Shown here one piece after another: positions 26,581 to 37,179 of a stretch of DNA of 64,000 nucleotides. The DNA is from Allolobophora icterica (lineage: Eukaryota; Annelida; Clitellata; Crassiclitellata; Lumbricidae). Position 1 is the stretch's first letter. The number at the start of each line of letters is the position of its first letter. A program made the translations under genes and the position numbers. The stretch spans positions 40,695,444 to 40,759,443 of the forward strand of contig OY744605.1 in the NCBI GenBank assembly GCA_963556255.1. Reading direction: 5' to 3'. The notes under the pieces were generated by a model that saw only the letters and a program-made list of their open reading frames with translations, was not told the origin of the DNA and did not search any database.

Positions 26581-29500
26581 ATGGAGAAACTAAGTGCTGA
26601 AAGACAAGCAGATATTAAGAAGATGTCTACGGAGAGGCTAAAACAGCGTTTGTTGAAAGCTGGTTTTAAAGAAGAACAATTAGAAGGTATGTCACGTGGT
26701 GACATGATGCAGGAACTCGCCGATGTGTGGGTTAAAGAAGAAGTCGAAGAAGAAGGTGCCGTTGGCGGTGCCGTCGAAAAGGCTATTGAAAAACCTCCTG
26801 CGCCTATGTCTATGGAGATGTTGATGCAGTGGATGATGATGAAAGAAGATAGGGAGGAGAAACGGAGACAAGAAGAGAAAGAAAGAGAGGATAGACGAAG
26901 ACAAGAAGAGAAAGAGCTAAGACAAGAAGAATTACGTCTTCAGAGAGAGAAAGAAGAGAAAGAATTGCGCTTGCAAAGAGAGAAAGAAGAGAAGGCAGAA
27001 CTTGCAAGGCAAGAAGAATTGCGCTTGCAGCGAGAGAAAGAAGAGAAAGCAGAACTTGTAAGGCAAGAGGAATTGCGCCTGCAGAGAGAGAGAGAAGATA
27101 AAGCAGAACAAGTGCGTAAGGCAGAACTGGAATTGCAAAAGCATCAGTTTGAGATTCAGTTAGAACAGTTGAAACGAGATAGGGAAGATGCTGAAAGAAG
27201 AAGACTGGAGCAGATGATTGAATTTGAAAGAGCTAGAAAAAGTGATGAAGAGGTTCGTCTGCAACAGATTGAAGCAAAGAGAATGCGTGAAGAAGAAAAA
27301 GAAAAAGCGCGAACGTTAGAGTTAGAACGCGCCGAACAGATCAGACAAGAAGAACTCAAATTTCAGAAAGAAAGTTTGGAAAAGGCAGAGACAGAAAGAC
27401 AAGAACGTCTGAAACTGGAGAAATCAAAATTGACATTGAAAGAAACGCAAATGAGAGAAGAACGGGAAGCAGAAAGAAGGAAACAGCAAGAAAGTGAAAC
27501 TTTGGTGTCAAAAATTAAGAAAATAGGTGATGCAATGAAGCATGTATTGCCTCAAATGCCAACTGATATGATGGAGGTGCCATTATATTTTGAAACAGTC
27601 GAGAACGCGTTTCGTAGTTTTGCTGTGGAAAAGCCGTTTTGGGTTAAATTATTACTACCATTGATGACGCCGAAAGCTCGAACCGTTCTGAATAGATTGT
27701 CATACGATGATCTAGACAATTATGATAGAGTCAAGCAGCACTTATTAAAAGAATTTAAGTTGACTTCGAGAGAATACAGAGCCAGATTTGTGGATGCTAA
27801 GAAGACAACAGAAGAGACTTATACGATGTTTACGGCAAGACTGAAGAACTTGCTAAACTATTACGTGAGAAGTCGAAACGTGAACAGAGAGTATGATACG
27901 CTCTTTGATTTGCTGGTAGCGGATAAGCTAAAAGAATGTTTACCGCCAGGTCCACTACAGTTTGTATTGTCGAAGGAAGGAACTGACTGTCTCCAAGCTA
28001 GTGCAGTGGCAGACCTAGCAGACATTCATGTAAACAATCGAATTGGGTTTGCGATCCCAAATATAAACAGTTATCCTTCTCAACGTTCCGTAAACCAAAG
28101 CCAGAGTGGAAAGTGGAAAAGTAATCCAGGAACAGGGAATCAGTTCATTGGTAAAGAAGTCAAGGCTAATGTCCCTGTACCCAATGAGACCAGAGAAGTG
28201 ACGTTTGGTCGTCAGGGATTTAACAAATCGTCAGCGCCGTTTGCCAAGAGGGAAGGCAACACATCGTTTACGCAGTATAAAAGATATGAAGGCAATGAAC
28301 AACGAGGTATGGTGGTGAAGCGTTGTCACAACTGTGGTTCAGACAAACATTTGGTTAAATTTTGTCCAGTTCCAGTGGCAGAAGCTAAGTCTAGCAGAAA
28401 TCAAGAACACACAAGGGTGAATTTGATTCAAGTGGTTAGTGATACAGGTAATCAAACCATGGGTCAAGAAAACCAAGAGACTGAAGTAAAGTCAGTAATG
28501 AAATGTGGTATTCAAAAAGAAATTCTATTGGATGCTGAAAGTCAGAGAGAAGTCATAGGAAAAGATGACAGTCGAATATTGAAGAAATCGTTCTTGCAAT
28601 ATGTCGAGGTTGAAATTCGTGGAGTAGACGGTAAAGAGCCAGTGAAAGTCAAAGCACTGAGCGACTCGGGAGCAGAAATTCCGGTGATTAGTGAAGAATT
28701 ACTGGAAGGCATGAAGGTGGAACAAATGGGAATAGTGAATTTGCAATGTGTGGCAGGAGATGCCATTCCTGCGAAGTTAGTGAAAGTCGATGTTAGACTG
28801 TGTGGTAGTGACGTGGAAGAAGAGGGATTTCCGCGTAAAATCCAGTGTTCACTTACACCTTATGTCACTTTGATGTGTGCTAGTATTGCAAAGATGGGCA
28901 GTACAGAAAGATTCTTGTTGCATCCAGAGATAATTGCCGAATTAAAAGCCATACCACAGATGAAAGTTAAAACGATACAAGGAGATGTGAGTGTACGAGC
29001 AAATGTAATGACGAGAGCGCAGAGTCGGAAACAGGAAATGGTAGATGTTGATGAGAAGAGTGAAACTGAAAGTTCCAGTGATGAGGAAAACGAAAGTAAT
29101 GAGCAACGAAGCTTATCGCGAGATGGTGTAACATCAGAGATAAACGAGCAAGAGATGGCTGCATGCGAGAATGGCACATTAAATGAAACTGAAGAAGACA
29201 ATGAATGTGATGTGGGGATAGGAGACTTGTATAGAGATGAAGAGATGGACGAAGAACAAAAGGTGCAGATTGCCGATTCGAAGAAGTTCGAAGAGCAACA
29301 GAGAAATGATGAATCGTTGAAGCCGTGGTGGAAGTTAGCACAAGAGAAAGAATCTGAATTCTGTGTGATCAACGGTTTATTGCATAAGAAATATCAGATA
29401 TTAGACCAGACGATATATCAACTAGTGTTACCAAAAGAGAGACGAATTAAAGTTATGGAGTTGGCGCATGAATTAGTGTTTGGAGGACATCTAGGAGAAG

Positions 29501-29931
29501 AGAAAACAAGAGAACGAATAAAATTATCTTTTGTATGGCCAAAGATGAGAAGAGACATTGTGAAATTTTGTAAGTCTTGCGAGAAGTGTCAACTAAAGGC
29601 AAGGAGTTTGGTGATGGATAGAGTGCCTATCACTCCGGTCTCAAGAGAAGAGGTCGCCTTCAGGAGAATGACAATGGACCTAATAGACAACCCGAGGAAA
29701 TGGCACAAGAAAATTCCTTTTCACGAAAAGCATTTGAAAAAACTCAAAGAAACTACGGAGAAAGCATTATTGTTTGCAGAATCTTACTCTCAAGAAAAGC
29801 AGTTACAATACCCAAATCAGTATAACAAGAGAGCAAGGCACAAAGGAATTTGCAGCATATCGTATTCCTTTGATTTATCGAGCAGAAGTGGAACGTCAGA
29901 TCAAAGAAATGTTAAAAACAAACATTATTAA
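26581..29931 (+). CDS. Gag-protease-integrase(remnant) polyprotein
   Basis: 1116 residues. Residues 1-60 are a basic/acidic head; about 85-310 are a very charged coiled coil with tandem units of the kind ELRLQREKEEKAELARQ. A capsid-like region follows (about 320-480), then a zinc knuckle CHNCGSDKHLVKFC at about 582-595 (CX2CX4HX4C). Protease motif ALSDSGAEIPV has its aspartate near 697. The integrase zinc finger is intact: H963, H970, C1000, C1003 (HX6H, X29, CX2C). Right after MTMDLID the sequence jumps to NPRKWHKKIPF, normally near the end of the integrase core, so the D,D-35-E core is deleted. A second junction near 29845 joins RARHK to sequence that in the next frame is the RT amino end; the last ~26 residues are out-of-frame read-through. 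Start chosen as the first ATG after the leader. Confidence 0.9.
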   Translation: MEKLSAERQADIKKMSTERLKQRLLKAGFKEEQLEGMSRGDMMQELADVWVKEEVEEEGAVGGAVEKAIEKPPAPMSMEMLMQWMMMKEDREEKRRQEEKEREDRRRQEEKELRQEELRLQREKEEKELRLQREKEEKAELARQEELRLQREKEEKAELVRQEELRLQREREDKAEQVRKAELELQKHQFEIQLEQLKRDREDAERRRLEQMIEFERARKSDEEVRLQQIEAKRMREEEKEKARTLELERAEQIRQEELKFQKESLEKAETERQERLKLEKSKLTLKETQMREEREAERRKQQESETLVSKIKKIGDAMKHVLPQMPTDMMEVPLYFETVENAFRSFAVEKPFWVKLLLPLMTPKARTVLNRLSYDDLDNYDRVKQHLLKEFKLTSREYRARFVDAKKTTEETYTMFTARLKNLLNYYVRSRNVNREYDTLFDLLVADKLKECLPPGPLQFVLSKEGTDCLQASAVADLADIHVNNRIGFAIPNINSYPSQRSVNQSQSGKWKSNPGTGNQFIGKEVKANVPVPNETREVTFGRQGFNKSSAPFAKREGNTSFTQYKRYEGNEQRGMVVKRCHNCGSDKHLVKFCPVPVAEAKSSRNQEHTRVNLIQVVSDTGNQTMGQENQETEVKSVMKCGIQKEILLDAESQREVIGKDDSRILKKSFLQYVEVEIRGVDGKEPVKVKALSDSGAEIPVISEELLEGMKVEQMGIVNLQCVAGDAIPAKLVKVDVRLCGSDVEEEGFPRKIQCSLTPYVTLMCASIAKMGSTERFLLHPEIIAELKAIPQMKVKTIQGDVSVRANVMTRAQSRKQEMVDVDEKSETESSSDEENESNEQRSLSRDGVTSEINEQEMAACENGTLNETEEDNECDVGIGDLYRDEEMDEEQKVQIADSKKFEEQQRNDESLKPWWKLAQEKESEFCVINGLLHKKYQILDQTIYQLVLPKERRIKVMELAHELVFGGHLGEEKTRERIKLSFVWPKMRRDIVKFCKSCEKCQLKARSLVMDRVPITPVSREEVAFRRMTMDLIDNPRKWHKKIPFHEKHLKKLKETTEKALLFAESYSQEKQLQYPNQYNKRARHKGICSISYSFDLSSRSGTSDQRNVKNKHY

Positions 29932-31096
29932 ACCATCATCGAGCAGAATGGCAAGCCCTTTGGTTATTGTTAAAAAGAAAGACGGATCTTTAAGACTTGC
30001 CTGTGACTACAGATACATTAACTCATTCACAGTGGATTGTAAATATCCTATGCCGATTGTCAGAGACGTTTTGAACAAAGTTGGAAAGTCTAATGTGATT
30101 TCTATTTTGGACTGTCGAAGTGCTTATTGGACTTGTCCTGTAAAACAATCTGATCAATGGAAGACAGCTTTTGTAACACATAATGGACTGTATGAATTTA
30201 CTCGTGTTCCTTTTGGAATGATAAATTCAGGCCGAACTTTTGTTAAGGCGATAAATTTAGTTTTACAGCCTATAAGTGACTTTGCAGAACCGTATGTTGA
30301 TGACATTGCTGTGCATTCTGACAGTTGGAAAGTTCACTTGCAGCATCTAGATGCATTTTTGATGCAAATGAGATTGCATAACGTTACTTTGAATTTGAAA
30401 AAATGCATATTTGGTAAGAGTGAAGTAAGGTTTATCGGTCATGTGGTTGGGTCTGGTAAGATAAAGATGAATCCAGACAGAATTGAAAGTTTGACTAATT
30501 TGAAGATCCCAGAAACTAAGAAGCAAGTTAAGCAACTGCTTGGATTTTTTAATTATTACAGACAGTTTATTAAGGACTTTGCACAGATTGCGAAACCGCT
30601 ATCTGATTTAACTAGTAAACGTGTTTCTGATAAGATTGATTGGACTGTTGAACATCAGCAAGCATTTGATTTACTTAAAGAGGCTGTGCGATCCAAAGTA
30701 GTATTATATGTTTTTGAAGTGGGAAAACCATTCAATTTGTACTGCGATAGTAGTGACTTTGCAGTTGGGGCTGTTTTAACACAGATGGACGACAAGGGAA
30801 TAGAACGCCCTGTGTCATTTATCAGTCAGAAATTAACTGATACCCAGAAGAGATGGGCTACTGTGGAAAAGGAAGCCTATGCTATTGTTTGGGCTTTAAA
30901 CAAGTTAAAAGAAATTATAATTGGATCGAAAATTTTCATTTTTACTGATCACAATCCTCTTACATATTTGACTGAGTCAATGTCTAAGTCTGCTAAACTT
31001 GTGCGTTGGGCGTTAGCCTTACAAACTTTTGATGTTGAGGTGAAGTACAAGAAGGGCAGATTGAATGTTATTGCTGATTGTTTGTCAAGGTTATAA
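29774..31096 (+). CDS. Reverse transcriptase-RNase H of the LTR element
   Basis: 440 residues, one frame forward of the gag frame and overlapping it by 158 bp. The genuine RT homology starts near KEFAAYRIPL (about 29845); the residues before it are probably an out-of-frame reading of integrase DNA. Motifs: ASPLVIVKKKDGSLRLACDY, LDCRSAYW, FTRVPFGM, catalytic YVDD at 174-177 (30293-30304), and LGFFNYYRQFI of the thumb/connection. RNase H follows: aspartate D325 in LYCDSSDFAVGAVL, glutamate in TVEKEAYAIVWAL, TDHNPLTYL and ADCLSRL at the end. Nothing coding follows before the polypurine tract, so RNase H is the last pol domain. Likely expressed originally by being in frame with the upstream polyprotein; the deletion now puts it out of frame. 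Confidence 0.93.
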   Translation: MQNLTLKKSSYNTQISITREQGTKEFAAYRIPLIYRAEVERQIKEMLKTNIIKPSSSRMASPLVIVKKKDGSLRLACDYRYINSFTVDCKYPMPIVRDVLNKVGKSNVISILDCRSAYWTCPVKQSDQWKTAFVTHNGLYEFTRVPFGMINSGRTFVKAINLVLQPISDFAEPYVDDIAVHSDSWKVHLQHLDAFLMQMRLHNVTLNLKKCIFGKSEVRFIGHVVGSGKIKMNPDRIESLTNLKIPETKKQVKQLLGFFNYYRQFIKDFAQIAKPLSDLTSKRVSDKIDWTVEHQQAFDLLKEAVRSKVVLYVFEVGKPFNLYCDSSDFAVGAVLTQMDDKGIERPVSFISQKLTDTQKRWATVEKEAYAIVWALNKLKEIIIGSKIFIFTDHNPLTYLTESMSKSAKLVRWALALQTFDVEVKYKKGRLNVIADCLSRL

Positions 31097-31194
31097 GTAA
31101 TCGTAAGACTGTTTATTAATTAGTTAGATATATATATATGTTTCATGTATTTTGGTAATTTCGCAAATTTTGAAATTTAATTTGCTCAATTCCA

Positions 31195-31212
31195 GAAAAA
31201 GGAAGGAGGTAA
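31195..31212 (+). promoter_or_regulatory. Polypurine tract
   Basis: AAAAAGGAAGGAGGTAA directly before the 3' LTR; primes plus-strand synthesis in LTR retroelements. Confidence 0.85.
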
Positions 31213-31686
31213 TGTGAACTGAGTTTTGTGTACAGTCTTGCAGTGCGAGATATTAGCGTATATATTTAGTGCGTTTACTTTAGTTTCACGTGTATATGTA
31301 TATATGATAGATGTATAACGTTTAGTCTTAGTGACACGCGCGGCCGGCCAATCTCGGCAGCGGCGCGCTATATGTATATTATTAGAGTTCGCCTAGGCGC
31401 ACAGAAGACAGGTGTGTCAAGAGGCGCGAAGAATTATGCTGACTAGAGAAGTTTGAATTCGAGTGTGTTCGCTGTAGTAGTGTGGCTGACTAGTTGAGTT
31501 GTAATCGAATTGAGTTCTGTCTGTTTGTTTCTTATTAAACTGAAAAGATATTAAACTGTGTTGCTGATTAATTCAGGTTATACTTATACGTAGAATTAGT
31601 GTTCAAAAGGTGAACGTTAAATAGGCGTTAAGTACGAAGAGAACAAGGATTTAATCAGAAGGATTGTCAACGGAAGGATTGGGTTG

Positions 31687-31689
<3 letters not shown>
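31213..31689 (+). repeat. 3' LTR (477 bp)
   Basis: Same length, ends and, as far as could be read, same sequence as the 5' LTR. Followed at once by a TA repeat (31690-31734). Confidence 0.95.
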
Positions 31690-31734
<45 letters not shown>

Positions 31735-31736
<2 letters not shown>

Positions 31737-32835
31737 CGAATTGTAAGCTATAGGGACTATATCGATAGCAATAATAAGCTTAATGCACAGGATATCTTGT
31801 TACAGGCTTTAGGCATATACTTCCCATATCCTACAGAATTATATCATAAACGAGTTTCTATGTCGCTGCTCGTCGAAGGAAGTGGTTCACTGACCTTGCC
31901 ATGTAATAGCTAACTTTAGATCACTTATATAAAATTTTATATTACAAATTCAATTTTGTGCAGCTGACCGTCAAGATGAGTTGTTTTCTGACCTTGCTAC
32001 AATTCTAGCAGCTAACCTTCACTGACAAAGAGAAATGTTTTCAGGCGTTTGCGGAACTGGACAGGGAGAGAGAGAGAGGAGGTCAAGCCTAAGCGCCTGA
32101 GGCTAGCGGTTGCAGCTGGAAGGGCCCACAACCGCAAAACTACGAGACTGAGCCGTAGCAGTTTGCAACCAAATGGCCACGGGCAGATGACCGGAGAGAG
32201 ACCCAACCACGCAAACTGGAAACCGGGGTGCAGTAAGCCCTGGGATACAGCGGAGTTGAGCCAACTTAGTTTATGCTATGAGAGCGCGGGTCCAGCAGTA
32301 CAACTGTTCTGTACATGCCTTCCGTCTCAACTCTCAAGCGCTTGCTTGTGTGTATTCGACCCGAGCCCTTGTATACCAAAAACGTAGAGTCTTCAAATTG
32401 GTTGCGGCTGAATCCCACAAAGACGCAGCATATTTGCCTCGGCAGATGTCAAGCGAGGTCAAATATTGATGAGGAATCGATATGATCGCGATTCTCTTAT
32501 GACTGGAATCAATAGTTCGTCGTCCGCAGCTTGGATGCACTTCTGCAGGACGGAGACCTGTTAATGGAAAACCATGTGAACCATCTTTCCAGATCCTGCT
32601 TCTTTCCAGTTGCACCAGATACGGGTCGTGCGGAGCATTCTGTCGTTCAGCGTTGAACTGACTCCCGTTCACCCATTCATCGTGGCACGCCGGAATTATC
32701 ATTATTATAATTATTATTTTCCGAAATCGAGACGCATTTGCTGTCACACGCGTGATGTGAGTGTGGGTGTTCACATACAAAGCTGCGAAGTGGGCGTCCA
32801 ATAGAGGTAGCCCGCTCTCGACCCTCATCATCGGC
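31735..32835. other. No gene seen
   Basis: No recognisable exon or repeat family; frames present lack known motifs. A short ATTATTATAATTATTAT run lies near 32699. Confidence 0.35.
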
Positions 32836-32846
32836 GCCTCTATCGA

Positions 32847-32890
32847 CCAATGGGTATACGACGACTCAGGATGGGGAGCTTGTTATAAAA
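32847..32890 (+). promoter_or_regulatory. Possible core promoter (CCAAT plus TATA)
   Basis: CCAAT at 32847-32851 and TATAAAA at 32884-32890, spaced 33 bp, in otherwise unique DNA. No coding sequence follows that I can recognise; it may belong to an old LTR or be chance. Confidence 0.25.
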
Positions 32891-32899
32891 AGAGCTGAT

Positions 32900-33557
32900 T
32901 ACTCTGTTGGATTCTGTAGGCGTTGTCGCTCACCAACTGATCTTTAACAAACGAAATAAGTTTGCATCGGGACCCTGTAGGGTCTCAAGACTCAACTTCA
33001 TCGAACACTATGTCTATGTGTAGACTTGGCTTCAATAATCGTTTACGAAACATCTACACATACCTCAATGCATGTGTATGTATGTATGTATATGTATGCA
33101 TTTATACGTGTATGCATGTGTACGTCTGTGTGTATGTAATGTAAATGTGTATGTTCGTGTGTATTGTGAAGAACTTTATCTCCATTAAGATTGAACTTGA
33201 CAGTCTCCATTTAAACACGCTGACAAACCAAGAGGATGCCGAAGGCCCTCTCGTCCCAAGGTAATGCGATAACTCAGGACCAGAGGAGTTTGGTTTCCTC
33301 AACCTGTTCGCTTGTAGTCCCTTCGAGTGTCTCTCCTCATCTCACGAATGGCACCATGAAAAGAAGCTTCTACCAAGGAATTGGTAGTATCAGCCTAGAG
33401 AATCATCTGCACTGCCCTTATATTTCTCTATTCCTGCTGGCACCTGCCTTTGGTCTTTGATCTCCCTTTCCACATCCAACTGCAGACCTCAATTCAGCTG
33501 GTTGGTCGACCAGCTTTCATCCCAAACTAACCTGATTCTCCCTGTCTTATTCCTTAT
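32900..33557. other. No gene seen
   Basis: Contains a TGTATGTATG-type tract at about 33072-33155. No recognisable gene. Confidence 0.35.
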
Positions 33558-33565
33558 TCCTCCAT

Positions 33566-35106
33566 CAATGTTCCCTCTAATTTTTTCCCGCCGTGCGCGC
33601 ATTGGTCTGCCGCGTGAGCAGTAACATTTTGTGATCTTTAAGGCCTACTAAATATACTGTACGTACATCTGTTCAAGTTCTCTGCCCCTGAGCAGGCTCT
33701 TCGAATGGCGAAATGCCTACTCGAAAAGTTTAGAGAGGAGGTTTTCCCGTTGCCTTCCAATCGATCACTTGCGGCGATCTTGTTTGACATCTGGGGGACA
33801 AGAGACACTTTTGAACTGATCTGGTCAAAAAGAGGTGACAACATTCTTGACCTTTTTTGGTGTTTCTTCAAAATTTGGGGTGACAACTGTATACTGTTTC
33901 TCCACTGTTAAAGGTGTGTTCTTGTCTCCGTCGACCCCCAGCACCGACGCCCATGCCATCGGTGTTTCTACTGAGACACCGTCTCTTACATCGATGTCCT
34001 CCATCGTCCTTCTTTCTGACTCCTTATCTCGTGGGCTCGATTATACCGGCGAGGACTCGGTCGTCCACTGCGCTCTATGTTCCTAACGGGGTTACCTCGT
34101 GAAGGTGGCGTGGGCGTGGTGGGCATTTGGGGTAGCAAAGGAGTTTAGAAAGGCTTGCTCCTTCATTTTCACCACAAGACTAAAAGCCTTGAAAATTGCA
34201 TCATATAAAACCAAAAAGGCTAAAGTCAAGTTGAAGTAAGTAAGTAGCATTTATGTGAATGTGACAACATTGTAATAAAATTGTAGAGAATTAGGCCCTA
34301 CCTCTTTTTGACCAGATACTGCTTGCAAACCTGCTTCTCGTATTCGTCCCCAGTTTTATCAAGTAGTTAATATTACTCCACCACAAATATAATCTTGCAA
34401 TCTCGGTTTGCCCAAAATCATAACTTACTGTGTCTGCCGACATACGTAGCTCACTTTTCATTCGAATATTTCATCTTCTGGAAATCTGCAGTCACATGTA
34501 GCGTGTACAGGCCACATGGCTTTATAGAGAGAGAGACAGAGACAGAGACAGACTGCTACAGAGACAGAGACAGACTGCTACAGAGACAGAGCGAGAGAAA
34601 CCAGAGAGAGCGAATGAGACAACGAAAGAGAGACGAACAAGGCAGGTACTATTTCGGACACCCAAGGTCATGGGTCAGAGACGAGTGATCTACCGTTACA
34701 GGGTATGCAGCTGTTGTAAGCTTCCGAATCATGCCTGGCTGCATATTGGTGTGTACTCGAATAAACGTATCTTCGTGTACAACGGAGTGTCACTTCTCTG
34801 ACACATCGGGTGACTTGCACCTGTGGCTGTCTGTATCATATAGGTCCTATCATGAATCGTATAGGCTACAGGGCATAGTGCAGAGAGGCCGAGATCTACA
34901 AGGGAAGACATTTCTTAACACAAGCTTTGCTGTGGCCTTTTGAACATCGTAGGCTAAATATGTCATCAGCTGGAACAATGGGCAAATTTAACATCGAAAA
35001 TAAAAATTAGAGCTCACAAAATTTGTGCGCTAGGAAGAAATGTTGTGCGCGCTAGTTTGAAATGCCGTGCGCGCGCGCGCACGCGCGCAGCTTAGAGGGA
35101 ACATTG
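33566..35106. mobile_element. hAT element, 1.54 kb, non-coding
   Basis: Ends CAATGTTCCCTCTAA and its exact inverse TTAGAGGGAACATTG, flanked by perfect 8-bp duplications TCCTCCAT (33558-33565, 35107-35114). Subterminal GCGCGC-rich blocks lie near both ends (33590-33600 and 35047-35090), the right one an alternating purine-pyrimidine run. Interior carries an AGAGACAGAGAC repeat (34526-34620). No transposase recognised, so non-autonomous. Confidence 0.92.
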
Positions 35107-35114
35107 TCCTCCAT

Positions 35115-36485
35115 ATCATCGTAGTATCAGGTTTAATTAGAATTTCATACGATCCTCTCAATATTACACTCAGGCCTATGCACCAGTCTAACCATAGTCT
35201 GCCCTCAAGTTGACCCCGACCAGAGGTCATTCTATCTCATTTGTATCTGGTAGCGTCACCGGAGAGGCATTACTGTTTAATTAAACTTTGGAGGCGCTAA
35301 ATTAAAGTTTCGTCCGCAGTGTCAGAAATTCCCTCAGAATAAAATATCCCAGTGCATGTTATAATATTTATTGACAACTACGATGGCGTCCGTTGTTGAC
35401 ACATAGGATATCAGCCGATGGTGCATTAATTTCTGTCGACGTCAACAGCCTTTGTTGCTGTATACGATGTCATTAAACTCTGGACCGTATACACTAAAAT
35501 CGAGCCGCAGTCAAGTCAACACCAGAAAGACTGTCGCGTATAGGCAGACTTTGCTGTTCTCAAATTCAGAAAAAAGATAACACGATTTACGAAGCGTTGA
35601 GGATAGTATAGGCCTATAGTTAAAGAAATCCTGTTCCCTTCCATTATCAAGACACTGTTGTAGCGTCTTTCGAAAGAGCTGCATATTACATATAATACAT
35701 AATGTGCATTATCGTTGTTCGCTGCGTAAATTACATACAATAGCTGTACAACAGAGACCCATATATAGCTATATGCTATACCTATATGCTATAGTACTAT
35801 GCAGTACGAGTACGATGCCTGTGGTTTCCTCAAGTGGCTTTCAGTTTCGCGTTGTCCCACGTAATAAACAAGAAGCTCAAGTGTCAGCAGAACCAGGGTT
35901 TATAAATCAAACTCTTCCAGTTATTAAAAATACGAAAAGCAATTATTTTAAAGAAAAAAAGGCCGAACAAGACACGCATATAAATTGTGGTCGATGTATA
36001 CGCTTTCAATATATAGGCTATATCGGTTTCCACGCTGCAGGTTGTTTGTCTCGATGCAGTCAAATCGACTTCGCGGCCATCAATTACTCGCACCATTTGT
36101 ATGCATAGAAATTTATCTGCGCAAATAAATTGCCGTCCAACTCGATATATATAAAAACGACGCCACCGGCGTGCCATACAAGATTATATGCGCACGGTCC
36201 TCCTATCATACACGCTCCCGTTCACACAATAAACGAGCTGTATTGTGACTACTGTAACTCAATGCCATAGATGGGTGGCGTCTACAGGCTCTTTATAGAT
36301 GTCTGTTAGTAGTATATAGCGCTTCTTGATTCCATCCATTCTTTATCTGTCTTTTATATTGTCCAACAACAAATCACACATATTCAGTTATCCTTCTGTG
36401 CATAAACATTAACTACTGTCTAAAGTACGCGCTATAAAAGGAACTTGGAAACTATACAGTTTTCAAAATTCCTGGAAACCAAAAA
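35115..36485. other. No gene seen
   Basis: No recognisable exon or transposon ends. A TATATATAAAAACG motif at 36146 could be a TATA box without a visible gene. Confidence 0.35.
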
Positions 36486-36488
36486 GGG

Positions 36489-37179
36489 TATCCTATCAAA
36501 AGGGCGACTTCGAAAGGGCGACCATCAAAAGGGCGCGTTCAAAAAGGCGCCGCTCATAAAGGCGCGTGTTTAAAACGGCGCCGATCAAAAGAGCACGCTA
36601 TTAAAAGGGCGACAATCGAAAAGGCGAACAATAGGTTTAAGTGCTGTTCTTCAAATGTTCGTCCTACGTAATTTTATTGATACTTCCATAGTTATTACTA
36701 CTGTATTTAGAGATAATAATAACAATAACAACGTCTGTTTTCCAAATGTTAGACCAATGTTATTTATTGATATTTCCATAGTTATTACTACTGTCTTTCG
36801 AGATAACGTCTGTTTTTCAAATGTCCAGGTTTTCCATGGTTGAAAATATGATGAAACGTTGTGCTGCCGCCCGAACCACTATCGTACAATAAGAATTGGT
36901 CGCCCTTCAACGATTTTCGATATTTAAAGCGTTATACAACATTTCGTATGTGTGAATTGTTCTTTGGCTTTGAATTTTTAGTTGGTTTCCAATTTTATGT
37001 TTAACAGTCTATGCTTCTTCCAACTGCGAACTTTCTCGCCTTTTCGATTGTCGCCCTTTTAGTAGCGCGCTCGTTTGATCGGCGCCCTTTTAAACATGCA
37101 TGCGCCTTTATGAGCGGCGCCTTTTTGAACGCGCCTTTTTGATGGTTGCCCTTTCGAAGTCGCCCTTATGATAGTAGCC
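36489..37179. mobile_element. MITE-like element with ~140-bp GGGCGAC-repeat inverted ends
   Basis: Left arm 36489-36627 and right arm 37036-37179 are inverted copies at roughly 85-90 percent by eye. Each arm is itself built from short units such as TCAAAAGGGCGAC, TTCGAAAGGGCGACC and TCAAAAAGGCGC. The interior (about 400 bp) contains a direct duplication: CCATAGTTATTACTACTGT occurs at about 36687 and 36776, each followed by AACGTCTGTTTT. No transposase, and a target duplication could not be defined. Confidence 0.8.

Larger units (their letters stand above)
25688..31689 (+). mobile_element. Ty3/gypsy-type LTR retrotransposon, Gmr1-like order, non-autonomous
   Basis: A 6.0-kb element with 477-bp LTRs, primer-binding site, gag, protease, integrase remnant, RT-RNase H and polypurine tract. 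The zinc-binding part of integrase precedes reverse transcriptase, as in Ty1/copia, while the proteins are of Ty3/gypsy type. That combination is known from Gmr1-like elements of deuterostomes. The integrase catalytic core is missing, so the copy should be non-autonomous. The LTRs look identical by eye, which indicates very recent insertion. No clean target duplication can be read because the target is TA repeat. Confidence 0.93.
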
